A stretch of 64,000 nt of DNA from Streptomyces sp. NRRL S-646 (GTDB lineage: Bacteria > Actinomycetota > Actinomycetes > Streptomycetales > Streptomycetaceae). Each line of letters begins with the position of its first letter. The first letter of the stretch is position 1. The DNA lies in NCBI RefSeq assembly GCF_000720765.1, contig NZ_JODC01000008.1, positions 62,001 to 126,000 of the forward strand, read 5' to 3'. Position numbers and translations under genes: made by a program. Positions 18,586 to 27,396 of the stretch are shown here, one piece after another. The notes under the pieces are model-generated. The model did not search any database. It was not told the DNA's origin and worked only from the letters and a program-made list of their open reading frames with translations.

Positions 18586-18804
18586 CCCTCCCGAATGACG
18601 TCGAAAAGATCTCGACACTCGAATAAGCGCACAGTGACAGATGAATGTCACTCCGCACACGGGGGATGGTTGAATCTGGCCATATCTGGCCGAGTGTCGC
18701 CTACTGCCTGCTGCGTAGCCGGTCTCGTCAGACGGGCGCCGTGCCAAAATGGACGCCATTGCCCCTGCTCGGCCCGCCCGCCCACACACCGCCGAGGTTG
18801 ATCC

Positions 18805-19455
18805 GTGACCAAGCCCGCCGCCCGTGTGCCGCTGCGCCGCAATTCGCGGTCCAACCGGGCGCGCATCCTGGCCACGGCCCGCCGGGAGCTCGGCCGAAAC
18901 CCCGACGTCACCCTCGAGGAACTCGCGCGCGCCGCAGGTGTCGTGAGGCGCACGCTCTTCGGCCACTTCCCCGGCCGCTCGGCCCTGCTGGAGGCACTCG
19001 CCGAAGAGGCGTCCGAGACGTTCAAGGAGGTGCTGGTGGACGGGGTGCGGCCCGAGGAGACCGCCGACCGGGCCCTCGCGTACTTCATGCTCCGCATCTG
19101 GCCGGTGGGGGACCGCTATCGCATGCTGCTGGGCCTGGCCCGGCGGGACCTGGGCGCGGAGCGGGTGACCGAGGTCCTGGCCCCGGCCCGCGAGGTGGTC
19201 ACGGCCATCCTGGAGCGCGGACAGCGGGACGGTGTCTTCCACTCCCATCTGCCGCCCGCAGTGCTGAGCGCCGGACTCGAGGGGATGACGGTCGCGCTGC
19301 TGGAGGACGTGAACACCGGGGCGCTGGAGGACGACGGGACCCGTACGGCCGTCGCCACGCTGATCGCGGCCGGCGTGCCGGAGAAGCAGGCGAGCGCGGT
19401 GGTCGAGGAGATCGCGGCGATCGTCCCGCGCGAGGAGCCGGCCGCGGACGAGTGA
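18805..19455 (+). CDS. TetR family regulator (intact paralogue of the pseudogene at 27397)
   Basis: The 216-residue protein starts at GTG 18805 and has the TetR helix-turn-helix NRARILATARRELGRNP, TLEELARAAGVVRRTLFGHF (residues 17-55). The effector domain is marked by LRIWPVGDRYRMLLGLARRD and LPPAVLSAGLEGMTVALLED. Nearly every block recurs in the start-less TetR pseudogene at 27397-28026, so the two are paralogues. The 219-bp upstream gap holds a probable promoter (CCAAAATGGACGCCATTG region) but no clear dyad was found. No target gene is obvious; the following acyltransferase 95 bp downstream is a candidate. Confidence 0.88.
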   Translation: MTKPAARVPLRRNSRSNRARILATARRELGRNPDVTLEELARAAGVVRRTLFGHFPGRSALLEALAEEASETFKEVLVDGVRPEETADRALAYFMLRIWPVGDRYRMLLGLARRDLGAERVTEVLAPAREVVTAILERGQRDGVFHSHLPPAVLSAGLEGMTVALLEDVNTGALEDDGTRTAVATLIAAGVPEKQASAVVEEIAAIVPREEPAADE

Positions 19456-19550
19456 GCTGCGGATCCGGGTGATCTCGTACCGGGCACGGATTGGTTGCGG
19501 CCCGCACGTCCCGCCGTATCGGTCGTGCGGCTGCGGCAGCATGACGAGGC

Positions 19551-20921
19551 ATGAGCCGAGACCGGTACGTCGACTTCCTGCGGGCATGGGCGATCGTCCT
19601 GGTCGTGCTCGGCCACTGGCTGATCACCGCCCTGCTGCACGGGTCCGACGGTGAGCTCACCGCCCCCGAACTACTGGCGAGCGTGCCCTGGACCCAGTGG
19701 CTGACGCTGCTCTTCCAGATCATGCCGCTGTTCTTCCTGGCCGGAGGCCATGCGGCGGCGGGCTCCTGGGCGCGGACGCGGTCGGCGGGCGGCACGGCCA
19801 CCGGCTGGGTGGGGCGACGGGCGGTGCGCCTGCTGCTGCCGACGGCCCTGTACAGCGGCCTGGTCCTGCTCGCCGTCGGGGTCTGCTCGACGGTCGGCGT
19901 CGACCCGGGCACCCTCGCGCTCGTCGGGTGGGCCATGGCGATGCAGTTCTGGTTCCTGCCGGTGTATCTGCTGCTCAGCGCCCTGACGCCGATCCTGCAC
20001 GCGGCGCACCGGCGCTGGGGGCTCGCCGTCCCTGTGGCCATGGGCGCGGTCGCCCTGATCGCGGACACGGTGGTGCTCACGGCGCACGCCCCCCGCGTCG
20101 GCCTGCTCAACTACGTCCTGGTCTGGGGTGTCGCCTACCAGCTCGGCTTCTGCTGGCGCGACGGCCTGCTGACCGGGCGCCGCACGCTGCTGCCGACGGT
20201 GTTGACCGCGGGCGGCGGACTGGCCTTCGCTTTGCTGGTCGAGCTCGGCCCCTTCCCGCTCAGCCTGATCCTGGTCACCGGGCAGACGCCCAGCAACACC
20301 AACCCCCCTTCGGCGGCGATGCTGTCGTGGGCGGCCGCCCAGGTGGGCGCCTGCCTCCTCGCCGCACCGGTGCTCCGACGCCTCCTGGAGCGCGAGCGGG
20401 TGTGGCGGGTGGTGCGTCCGGTGGGCGGCGTCAGCATGACGCTGTATCTGTGGCACATGCTGCCGGTGCTGGTGGCCGCCGCCGCGTTCTACCTCACCGG
20501 CCTCGCGCCCGAACCCGCCCTGGGATCCGCCGCCTGGTGGGCACTGCGCGTGCCCTGGCTGCTGGTGCTCGGCCTCGTCCTGGTCGCTGTGGTGTCAGCC
20601 CTGCGGTCGTGGGAGGGCGCCCTGGTGAAGTGGTACGAGCGGATCCGCCCGGACGCCGGCCCGTACCGCCCCTGGCTGCTCTGGCCGGGCCTGGCCGGGT
20701 GCACCACCGCCCTCAGCCACTTGGCCACGCACGGCTTCACCGACGACGGCCGCTTCCCTGTCCTGCCCGCACTGGGCCTGGCCGTGGGTGTGGCGCTGGT
20801 ACTGCTCCACCGGCGGCGTGAGCGGAGGCTGCCGGAGCCGGAGAAGTACGCCGCAGCCCCCGGCCCCTGCGGTGGTGAAGTCTCCTTCAGCGGTGCGGAG
20901 TTCGGGATCGGTGAAAAGTGA
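19551..20921 (+). CDS. Acyltransferase 3 family membrane protein
   Basis: The 456-residue protein begins RDRYVDFLRAWAIVLVVLGHW, the Acyl_transf_3 start with the R-x(n)-H pair (Arg at 10, His at 21), and has about ten TMs. Later markers are MPLFFLAGGHAA (FFLxxG) and the LYLWHM of TM8. Such proteins transfer acyl groups to extracytoplasmic sugars, peptidoglycan, lipids or secondary metabolites. A soluble C-terminal stretch after 440 ends in a polar tail. No glycosyltransferase or cell-wall gene is adjacent, so the acceptor is unknown. ATG 19551; the next gene begins 42 bp beyond its stop. Confidence 0.88.
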   Translation: MSRDRYVDFLRAWAIVLVVLGHWLITALLHGSDGELTAPELLASVPWTQWLTLLFQIMPLFFLAGGHAAAGSWARTRSAGGTATGWVGRRAVRLLLPTALYSGLVLLAVGVCSTVGVDPGTLALVGWAMAMQFWFLPVYLLLSALTPILHAAHRRWGLAVPVAMGAVALIADTVVLTAHAPRVGLLNYVLVWGVAYQLGFCWRDGLLTGRRTLLPTVLTAGGGLAFALLVELGPFPLSLILVTGQTPSNTNPPSAAMLSWAAAQVGACLLAAPVLRRLLERERVWRVVRPVGGVSMTLYLWHMLPVLVAAAAFYLTGLAPEPALGSAAWWALRVPWLLVLGLVLVAVVSALRSWEGALVKWYERIRPDAGPYRPWLLWPGLAGCTTALSHLATHGFTDDGRFPVLPALGLAVGVALVLLHRRRERRLPEPEKYAAAPGPCGGEVSFSGAEFGIGEK

Positions 20922-20963
20922 CGATCAGCTGATTGAGATGCCCAACATCCGCTGTAATGGGGC

Positions 20964-23183
20964 ATGTCCGTAAACAGACCGGTACCCAACGTCACCGTTG
21001 TGTCCGTGGCAGAGGACGCGGTGACAGCGCGATCGCTGCGGGATTTCCTCGTGGCCGCAGGGCTCTCCTCGGTCGACGAGGCCGCCGCGGACGTCGTGGT
21101 CGTCCTGATTTCCGAGGCCGCCGTGGACGACCAGGAGTGGCGGGATCGGATCGAACGGCTGCGTGGGGTGCGGCTGGTACCGATGCGGATCGACGGTGTC
21201 CGCAGCAGCCGGGCGCCCGAGCACCTGCGCCCCGTCAACTGGGTGTCGCTGGATCCGGCGTCACCTGTCACCGCGTTCGGCACGGCGTTGGCCGCCGCCC
21301 TCAGCGACCCCGAGCAGGTGCGTGGACTGCGGAACCTACGGGCCGAAGCCGAGGCATGGATACGTGGGGGCCGGAATGCGGACCGCCTGATTGGCGACCA
21401 CGGCCGGGCGGCCGAGGCCCGCGAGTTGCTGGCAACGCTGCGGGAGGACAACTACATCGACGCCGGGGGACCCGTCGGCGAGTTCGTCGAGGCGTCCTAC
21501 CAGTACACGCGAAAGGCCCGGACTCGGCGGCGGCGACGGCGCGGGCTCGGTACGGCCCTGGCGGCCTTCATGGCGTTGGTCGTCGCCGTGACGGTGCCGC
21601 GGATTCTGCAGGTCAGGGGAACGAACTTCAACGCCACGGTCACATTCGGTGAACCGGCGACCGCGCGTGAGATGCCCGAGTGGTCGTCGCTGCAGTCCGC
21701 TCGGCTGCTCCTGCGCGGCAACGCCTCTCAGAGAGTGCTGGCCCGGCAGACGCTGGCCTCACTGCTGTCCGTGCCTTGGTCGTTGGGCGGGCCGGTGGTG
21801 GGCCTCGGCGAGGACGACCACACGACGATCGACGGGATGTCGCTGTTACCCGACGCCCGGCGCGTGGCCGTCCTGGTGCGCGACGTGTCGAAGGGCGTGG
21901 ACAGTCTCGGTCTGTACGACATCCGTGCGGGCGCGGTGCTCTGGCAGGTGCGGCTGGGGCCCGGGTACGCGGACATCTCCGCCGCGGCCGACGGCCGGAC
22001 GGTGGTCGCGGTGGGGAAGAAGGGAACCGCGGTCGTCGATGTGCGAGCCCGGAAGGTGCGTCGGCTCGGGCATGTGGAGAGTGGTTACGCGGCCCTGCGT
22101 ATGACAACCGCGGGCGACGTGGTGGTGGGGCGCGAGCACCGGCTCGTCGTCGGCTCGCTGGACGACGGGCACTTCCGGACGGTCGGCGCCCGGTACGACA
22201 GCCTGTTGTCCCTGGAAGCGACCGCGGACGGCGGCGCGCGGGCACTGGTCACCGTGTCACCGGGAAGGTACCGGCTGGTGGACGTGCTCACCGGGAAGGT
22301 GCTCGCGAGTGCCGACGTCGACAGGCCACTGATCGCCGCCGGCGCCGTCGCACCCGACCAGGTGTACGCGGTCTTCACGGGAGCCGACCGCCAACTGTGG
22401 GAGATGCGCCCCGGCCGGGCTCCGGCCCCCACCGGTGTGGCCGTACCCGAACGCACGACGACGGTCGGCCTGTTGAGCGGGCACAGGGTAGTGGCGGGCG
22501 GCCAGGACCAGCGGGCCCACGTCATCCGGCTGGCCGACGGAGGAGACCTCGGCGTGGTGTGCCGCGACGTCCCCCGCCTGAACGGGCTGGTGCTGTCCCC
22601 GTACAGGGATCTGCTCGGCTGCTTCGGGGCCTACAACAGCACCTGGTGGCAGGCGCCGGCGGGACCGCGGACGGTGAGCACGGCCGGCTCCCTGCACACG
22701 GGGACCCGGGCGGCGAAGGCAAGCGTCGCCGTACGCGCGGACGGCGGCCGCGTCGTCGTCGAGACGCCCTGGCAGGGCATGTTCAGGATGCGGCTGTTCG
22801 CCGGTGACCTGGTCGCCTCCGCGGTGTCGGAGGACGGCTCCCAACTCGTGGCTGCGGCGAAGTCGGGGGACGTTGCCGTCGTGTCCCTGCGGATGTCCGA
22901 CAACATCCCCCGCGTGGTGGCACGGTGGCGGATCCCCGGTGGTGATCCCGCCGTGGCCGTCGGATGGTCCGGTACCACGCCGCTCGTGCGGGCATGGGAC
23001 GGCGGGCTCTGGCAGGCGCCGGGGTGTCCGGGCTGCACCACCGACGCCGGGCTCATCGCCCTCCTCAGAGAAAGGCTCTCCGGCTGCTGGACGGACCGCC
23101 AGCTCACCCAAGTCGACGACGACACACGCCGCGTGCTCGGCATCGGCGTGTGCCGGCCGCTGCCCGCACCGGTGGAGGACTGA
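20964..23183 (+). CDS. Membrane-anchored TIR-like / beta-propeller protein
   Basis: The 739-residue protein has three parts. Residues 8-112 look like a degenerate TIR fold: VTVVSV strand, helix SLRDFLVAAG, VVVVLISEAAVDDQEW, then VRLVPMRIDG and the APEHLRPVNWVSLD end typical of TIR domains. It lacks the CxxE catalytic motif of its neighbour. A linker carries GEFVEAS (172-178) and a run of Arg/Lys, then one TM (about 194-215). Residues 250-680 are repeated beta-propeller blades (WD40/PQQ-like, e.g. GADRQLWEM, SGHRVVAGGQDQRAHVIRLA). The end has a CPGC motif (688-691) followed by LIALLRERLSG. The same order, including FxxAS and CPxC, occurs in the next gene, one nucleotide downstream, so they are a functional pair. 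ATG 20964 lies 5 bp behind TGTAAT, possibly leaderless. Confidence 0.75.
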   Translation: MSVNRPVPNVTVVSVAEDAVTARSLRDFLVAAGLSSVDEAAADVVVVLISEAAVDDQEWRDRIERLRGVRLVPMRIDGVRSSRAPEHLRPVNWVSLDPASPVTAFGTALAAALSDPEQVRGLRNLRAEAEAWIRGGRNADRLIGDHGRAAEARELLATLREDNYIDAGGPVGEFVEASYQYTRKARTRRRRRRGLGTALAAFMALVVAVTVPRILQVRGTNFNATVTFGEPATAREMPEWSSLQSARLLLRGNASQRVLARQTLASLLSVPWSLGGPVVGLGEDDHTTIDGMSLLPDARRVAVLVRDVSKGVDSLGLYDIRAGAVLWQVRLGPGYADISAAADGRTVVAVGKKGTAVVDVRARKVRRLGHVESGYAALRMTTAGDVVVGREHRLVVGSLDDGHFRTVGARYDSLLSLEATADGGARALVTVSPGRYRLVDVLTGKVLASADVDRPLIAAGAVAPDQVYAVFTGADRQLWEMRPGRAPAPTGVAVPERTTTVGLLSGHRVVAGGQDQRAHVIRLADGGDLGVVCRDVPRLNGLVLSPYRDLLGCFGAYNSTWWQAPAGPRTVSTAGSLHTGTRAAKASVAVRADGGRVVVETPWQGMFRMRLFAGDLVASAVSEDGSQLVAAAKSGDVAVVSLRMSDNIPRVVARWRIPGGDPAVAVGWSGTTPLVRAWDGGLWQAPGCPGCTTDAGLIALLRERLSGCWTDRQLTQVDDDTRRVLGIGVCRPLPAPVED

Positions 23184-23184
23184 A

Positions 23185-25488
23185 GTGCTGCATCACGTCT
23201 TCATCTCGTACAGCCGCCGCGACCAGGCATGGGTCGATCTGCTGCTTCAGGAACTCGCCGGGCGTGAGGTGAAGTACTGGATCGACCGTCAGGGCATCCC
23301 GTTCTCAGTCCCCTGGCGGGACGAGGTCGAGGACGCGGTCCAGGCCTGCGACCTGTTCCTGGTCTGCGACAGCGACCACTGGCGTGCCTCGGCCCCGTGC
23401 GCGACCGAGGCGGCCTACGCGCTGCGCTTCGACAAGACGCGTCTGGAGGTGCCGGTCGGTCAGGACCTCACCGCCGCGGCGGAGCAGGTGCGCCGTATGT
23501 GGCAGCACAGCGGTCGTCTGCATGGCACGGCTACCGAGCTGTCGGTCCGGGCACGGGACTGGGATCGCGACGGACGCAAGGGAAAGGGGCTGGCGCCGCG
23601 ACGCCTGCGCCGGCGGTTCGAGGCGCTGCGGGGCGAGCGTCAGCTGTCACCGATCGAGTGGGCCTTCATCGGGGCGAGTCGGCGCCGCACCAGGCGACAG
23701 GCAGCCGTGTCCGTGGCGCTGACGTTCCTGCTCCTGGTCGCCTACGTCTCCGGCCGGGTCGCGCCCGGTACCGAGAAGGAGGTCAACGCGCGGCTGGCAC
23801 GGCAGGCCGAGGTGTATCTCAGCACCCGCGGCGCGCTCGCCGTGATCGAGGACGACCCGTACAAGGGTCTGGAACTGGCCGCCACGCGGGGAGACAAGGA
23901 GTCCGTGGCGTATGCCGTGATCCAAGAAGAGGCGCTGGCGGTCGACCTGCCCGACGACGCCTTCACCCTTCCCGAGCCGGCCCTGCGGTTCACCGACGCG
24001 ACTGTTTCCTCCAAGGTCCGCGTCACCGCGCGGGACGGCTCCCGCTGGGCTCGCGGAGCGGACGATCACTCCGAGCGCTCAGCACGCCGGGTGTCCGGCG
24101 GCCCGGCGCCCGCGCCGGACGGCGCCGAGACGGGCGGATCCTTGGAGGTGCGCCTGCATGCCGGCAAGGCCCAGGTCCAAGTGCTGCGCCGGGGTGAGCT
24201 GTGGCGCACCGTCGTTCTCGGATCCGCGGCACGGACGGCCCGGCTCTCACCCGACGCCAGGTGGGCGGCGGTCGCCACGGACGCCGGGGTCGCCCTCGTC
24301 GACCTCGCCCGCGGCACGGTGCGGGACCTGCTGCGCGGAGCACCCGCTGCCGTCACTGACTTGGTGTGGACCCGGCGGGGCGATCGCATCTGGGCGCTCG
24401 CAGGCCGCCGCGTCGTCTCCTGGCGCTTCGCCGACGGAACGGTCGTCCTCGACCGGCCCGAGGAATGGTTCCAGGACGTCCTCCCTGCACAGGATGCGGC
24501 ACACCTCTGGGTCGCGAGCCGGGAGGGCAGGCTGCGCATGGTGAGGCGCGACTCGGGCACGGTCGTCCGCACGCTCGGCGTCGAGGGCACGGTGAACTAC
24601 GCCGCCGCAGACCGAGGCGGAAGGAACGCGGCCGTCGTGGACACGGACGCGGCGCGGGTGCGGATCGTGGATCTCACCACGGGTACGACCCGCCCACTCG
24701 CCATCCCAGGCGACTGCACTCCCGTCAGACCCGTCTTCTCCCGCACCGGGGACACGCTGTACCTGCCCTGTCTGTACGGCGACGTACTGGTGGCGGACGC
24801 CCGCTCCCGTCGGGTCACGGGGAGGATCCACGTTCCCGAGCCGGGGGTACGCGCGGTCGCTGTGGCGCCGTCCGGAGACGGGCTCTTTCTGGGCACCCCC
24901 AAGGGAGACGTGTACTCCCTCGCACCCGGCTCCGGGAAGTCGCTCACCTGGCTGCACCGGGTGGGCTGCGGCCCGGACATCGAAGCCATCGCCACCGGTC
25001 CCGGGCCGCAGCTCCTGCCGGTGGGAGAGGGAACGGGTCTCAGCGGCTGCACCCAGGTCACCCGTCCCCGAGGCCACGGCACGTTCGAGTGGGGCTCGAT
25101 CATCGACTCCCGGCCCGATTCCCAACTCGCGCTCGCCGCCGCGTACGACCCGACCGGGGAAGCCTTCGCGATCGGCTACAGCGACGGCTCCGTGGTCCTG
25201 CGCCCCAGCGAAAACATCGACCCGCATCAGGTGCTGACCCATATCGCCGGCGGGGTGCGCTCCATGCTCACCCTGCCGACGGCGGAGGCCGAGGGTTCCA
25301 CGGGCGACCTCTATGTGGCCACTCGGTCCGGACTGCTGGTCCGTCTCCCCTGGTGTCCGTCGTGCCTGAGCAACAGGGCCATGGCGCGGGTGGCCGAGCA
25401 GCGACTGCGGCGGGCAGCCTCCATAGGGTTGTACGACCCACCGGCGACGTCGCCCGCACCCACTTCTACGACTCGGAACTCCACTTGA
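23185..25488 (+). CDS. Membrane-anchored TIR domain / beta-propeller protein
   Basis: The 767-residue protein starts at GTG 23185, with GGAGG at 23174-23178 six bases upstream and one base after the previous stop. Residues 1-85 are a clear TIR_2 domain: HHVFISYSRRDQAWVDLLLQ, VKYWIDRQGIPFSVPWRDEV, AVQACDLFLVCDSDHW and then PCATEAAYAL, where Glu75 in C72-A-T-E is the likely NADase glutamate. A linker with IEWAFIGAS (157-165) and Arg-rich RRRTRRQ leads to one TM (173-190). The rest (about 320-720) is a beta-propeller, and CPSC (724-727) plus a helix with VAEQRLRRA closes it. TIR domains of bacteria cleave NAD+ in anti-phage systems. The propeller may sense a ligand outside the membrane; orientation is uncertain. 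It converges with the SLATT gene, overlapping it by 23 bp. Confidence 0.85.
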   Translation: MLHHVFISYSRRDQAWVDLLLQELAGREVKYWIDRQGIPFSVPWRDEVEDAVQACDLFLVCDSDHWRASAPCATEAAYALRFDKTRLEVPVGQDLTAAAEQVRRMWQHSGRLHGTATELSVRARDWDRDGRKGKGLAPRRLRRRFEALRGERQLSPIEWAFIGASRRRTRRQAAVSVALTFLLLVAYVSGRVAPGTEKEVNARLARQAEVYLSTRGALAVIEDDPYKGLELAATRGDKESVAYAVIQEEALAVDLPDDAFTLPEPALRFTDATVSSKVRVTARDGSRWARGADDHSERSARRVSGGPAPAPDGAETGGSLEVRLHAGKAQVQVLRRGELWRTVVLGSAARTARLSPDARWAAVATDAGVALVDLARGTVRDLLRGAPAAVTDLVWTRRGDRIWALAGRRVVSWRFADGTVVLDRPEEWFQDVLPAQDAAHLWVASREGRLRMVRRDSGTVVRTLGVEGTVNYAAADRGGRNAAVVDTDAARVRIVDLTTGTTRPLAIPGDCTPVRPVFSRTGDTLYLPCLYGDVLVADARSRRVTGRIHVPEPGVRAVAVAPSGDGLFLGTPKGDVYSLAPGSGKSLTWLHRVGCGPDIEAIATGPGPQLLPVGEGTGLSGCTQVTRPRGHGTFEWGSIIDSRPDSQLALAAAYDPTGEAFAIGYSDGSVVLRPSENIDPHQVLTHIAGGVRSMLTLPTAEAEGSTGDLYVATRSGLLVRLPWCPSCLSNRAMARVAEQRLRRAASIGLYDPPATSPAPTSTTRNST

Positions 25489-26359
25489 CCATCCAGGTGT
25501 CGTTGAGCACCGAGATGACGTGCTCGCACCGAGTGACCAGCGCGTCCTCCGCTTGTGACGTCCGGTCCCCGGACAGCCGCCACTCCGACAGGAGGCGCTC
25601 CAGCTCGTCTGCCGTTCGGAGGAACTCCAGCTCCTGGTACTCGTACTTGGCCGCGGTGGAATAGGCGACGACCGTGGCCGAGACCGTGGAGACGACCGCG
25701 ACCCAGGCAGCGGCCTGCTCCACATGAAAGGCGCCACTCCAGGCACCGAGCAGGACCGCGAGCCCGCCGAGCAGGAGTTCTGTCCGTCGCACCGCCCGCA
25801 GGCGGCGACGCATCCGAAGGGCCCGGGGACGGTAGTAGCCGTCGATCTGGCCTCGCACCCTGACCTGCACATAGGAGTCGATGCCGTCGACCTCCGGTAG
25901 CGGCCGGGAAGGGGCTACCGGGATGTCCGCGACATGATGAAGCAGATCGGCGGCCTCGGCCCGGATGCCGTTCACGGCGTTGTTCAGTACGGCAGCCGCG
26001 TCCGTCGTCCGGTAGGCACCGACTCCGGCGAGACAGGAGTACACCTCGGTCTTGTAAGCCTCGCTCACCGAGCGCAGCCGGGTCCAGTCCTGGATCTGCC
26101 CTTGCCCGACGCGGCCGTTCAGCACGGCGATGGAGCCCGCGGCGACCGCCGCACCGAACGCCAGCCACTGGGCTGTGGTTTCGTGGCCCGAACCGACCTG
26201 TGCCGCCGACGTTCCCAGCACAGCGGCGAGCACGAAGCACAGGAGGACAGCGGACCGGACTCGGCCGATCAGCCGTTTCCGGCGGTTGGCCGCCATCGAC
26301 CAACTGGCCTGTTGTGCCCACGAGTCCGACATGACTTCCGGCAACTGAGCAGCCTGCAT
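25466..26359 (-). CDS. Four-TM protein with two SLATT/DUF4231-like modules
   Basis: The 297-residue protein has two copies of a two-TM module: TMs at about 36-52 and 64-81, then 192-210 and 214-233. Each is preceded by basic helices (ANRRKRLIGRVRS; RMRRRLRAVRRTE) and followed by a long amphipathic helix (LRSVSEAYKTEVYS; YQELEFLRTADELERLLSEW). WSMAANRRKR, the TM hairpin and the E-x-x-KTE-x-Y run fit SLATT/DUF4231 domains, predicted pore-forming effectors in bacterial conflict systems and often coupled to TIR or nucleotide-signal genes. This assignment comes from pattern reading and should be checked by profile search. The gene is tail-to-tail with the TIR gene. ATG 26359 lies six bases behind CATAAT, a leaderless layout; ATG 26332 is an alternative start. 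Confidence 0.7.
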   Translation of the reverse strand: MQAAQLPEVMSDSWAQQASWSMAANRRKRLIGRVRSAVLLCFVLAAVLGTSAAQVGSGHETTAQWLAFGAAVAAGSIAVLNGRVGQGQIQDWTRLRSVSEAYKTEVYSCLAGVGAYRTTDAAAVLNNAVNGIRAEAADLLHHVADIPVAPSRPLPEVDGIDSYVQVRVRGQIDGYYRPRALRMRRRLRAVRRTELLLGGLAVLLGAWSGAFHVEQAAAWVAVVSTVSATVVAYSTAAKYEYQELEFLRTADELERLLSEWRLSGDRTSQAEDALVTRCEHVISVLNDTWMVKWSSES

Positions 26360-26365
26360 GGGCCG

Positions 26366-26371
26366 ATTATG
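26366..26371 (-). promoter_or_regulatory. Candidate -10 element of a leaderless promoter
   Basis: CATAAT on the minus strand stands exactly six bases before ATG 26359 of the SLATT-like gene. That puts the expected transcription start on or next to the A of the start codon. No Shine-Dalgarno sequence is visible before this ATG. A consensus -35 box was not found. Confidence 0.4.
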
Positions 26372-26444
26372 CGCGGCGGGAGGGAACTTCGTCGGACTGG
26401 CGGAAACTTACGGCGGCTCCGGCCTGTGAGACGAAGGTCTGGGT

Positions 26445-26570
26445 ATGGTGCCGGCCGTGCAGCCGCAGCAGTACGTGGTCGTCGTCGACAAGGTGACGCA
26501 CCCGTGGCTGACCGCCGCCCTGCGCAAGCAGGGCGTCTCGCGGCGCGGACCGGATCGCGGACGATGGTTC
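26445..26570 (+). other. Possible truncated gene start between divergent and convergent genes
   Basis: A plus-strand reading from ATG 26445 gives QQYVVVVDKVTHPWLTAALR, then KQGVSRRGPDRGRW, and continues in frame only as antisense of the DUF2993 gene. The first 40 residues have a protein-like composition, unlike the remainder. It may be the broken N-terminus of a gene whose remainder was lost. No family is recognised and this could be chance. Confidence 0.25.
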
Positions 26571-27386
26571 TCAGGCACTCCCGTACGACGCGCTGTCCTG
26601 CGTCGAGTTGCTCTGCGAGCCGTCGTCGGCGCGGAAGGTCACCGACTTGCCCGAGAAGTGGGTGCTGAGGCCGGTCGCCGTGGTGGTGACGGAACGCAGG
26701 TGCAGGCCGTCGGGGATGTTCCGCAGCCGGATCGGCCGGTCGAAGATCTTGTTGAGCAGCGTCTCACCGGCGGAGGGCAGCGCGCCGCCCGCCACGGTGA
26801 ACTTCCCGAACGTGATGCGGTTGCCGGAGGCCGCCGAGACCGTCGTCGTCACGGTGATCTCGTCGCCGAAGGGCAGCTGGACCTTCGCGCTGATCCGGCC
26901 GGGCCCCGCTCCCTGGGACACCTCCAGGCCCAGGGCGTTGGAAAGGTCCGGGTAGGACAGGAAGGCGGTCGCCCGGGCCGAGCGGGCCCGCGCCTCGGTG
27001 TCGTCGTCGGACTTCGTCAGCCCGCGCAGATCGAGGTCGAGCCGGGTCACGGGCAGCGGGCGGTCGGACCCGTCGGCCGGCAGGTCGTGCGCGGTGATCT
27101 CCACGTGCCGCAGCGTGCCGGAGGCCAGCTGGGTCAGCACGGGCAAGCCGTGGACGTGGACCTGCGGCCGCTCGGGTGTGCCCATGCCCTGCTGGAAGGC
27201 CGTCGCCGTGCGCGACTCTGCGTGGGCAGCCGCGGCCCGGTCGACCGCAAGAGGTATGAGGACCAGCGCGGCCAGGGCGGCGCCGGCTACGAAGGCCGGC
27301 CGTCGCCTCCTGCGGGGCGGCGGCGGGATCGGCTCGAACGACGCGTAGGTGACGTCGTCCTCGTAGCCGTGGTCGGGCTGGTGCAT
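26571..27386 (-). CDS. DUF2993 (LmeA-like) lipid-binding family protein
   Basis: The 271-residue protein has a proline- and acid-rich cytoplasmic start (YEDDVTYASFEPIPPPPRRRRR), one TM (PAFVAGAALAALVLIPLAV, about 30-48), then an extracytoplasmic DUF2993 domain: RPQVHVHGLPVLTQLASGTLRHVEITAHDL, GLEVSQGAGPGRISA and PIRLRNIPDGLHLRSVTTTATGL (described as blocks, each typical of the family). DUF2993 proteins, including mycobacterial LmeA, bind phospholipid or act in lipoglycan maturation at the membrane. ATG 27386 with GGGGAG upstream is chosen over the longer open frame. It begins 10 bp after the TetR pseudogene stop, so it was probably the TetR-regulated gene of an operon. Confidence 0.85.
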   Translation of the reverse strand: MHQPDHGYEDDVTYASFEPIPPPPRRRRRPAFVAGAALAALVLIPLAVDRAAAAHAESRTATAFQQGMGTPERPQVHVHGLPVLTQLASGTLRHVEITAHDLPADGSDRPLPVTRLDLDLRGLTKSDDDTEARARSARATAFLSYPDLSNALGLEVSQGAGPGRISAKVQLPFGDEITVTTTVSAASGNRITFGKFTVAGGALPSAGETLLNKIFDRPIRLRNIPDGLHLRSVTTTATGLSTHFSGKSVTFRADDGSQSNSTQDSASYGSA

Positions 27387-27396
27387 GAGCTCCCCT

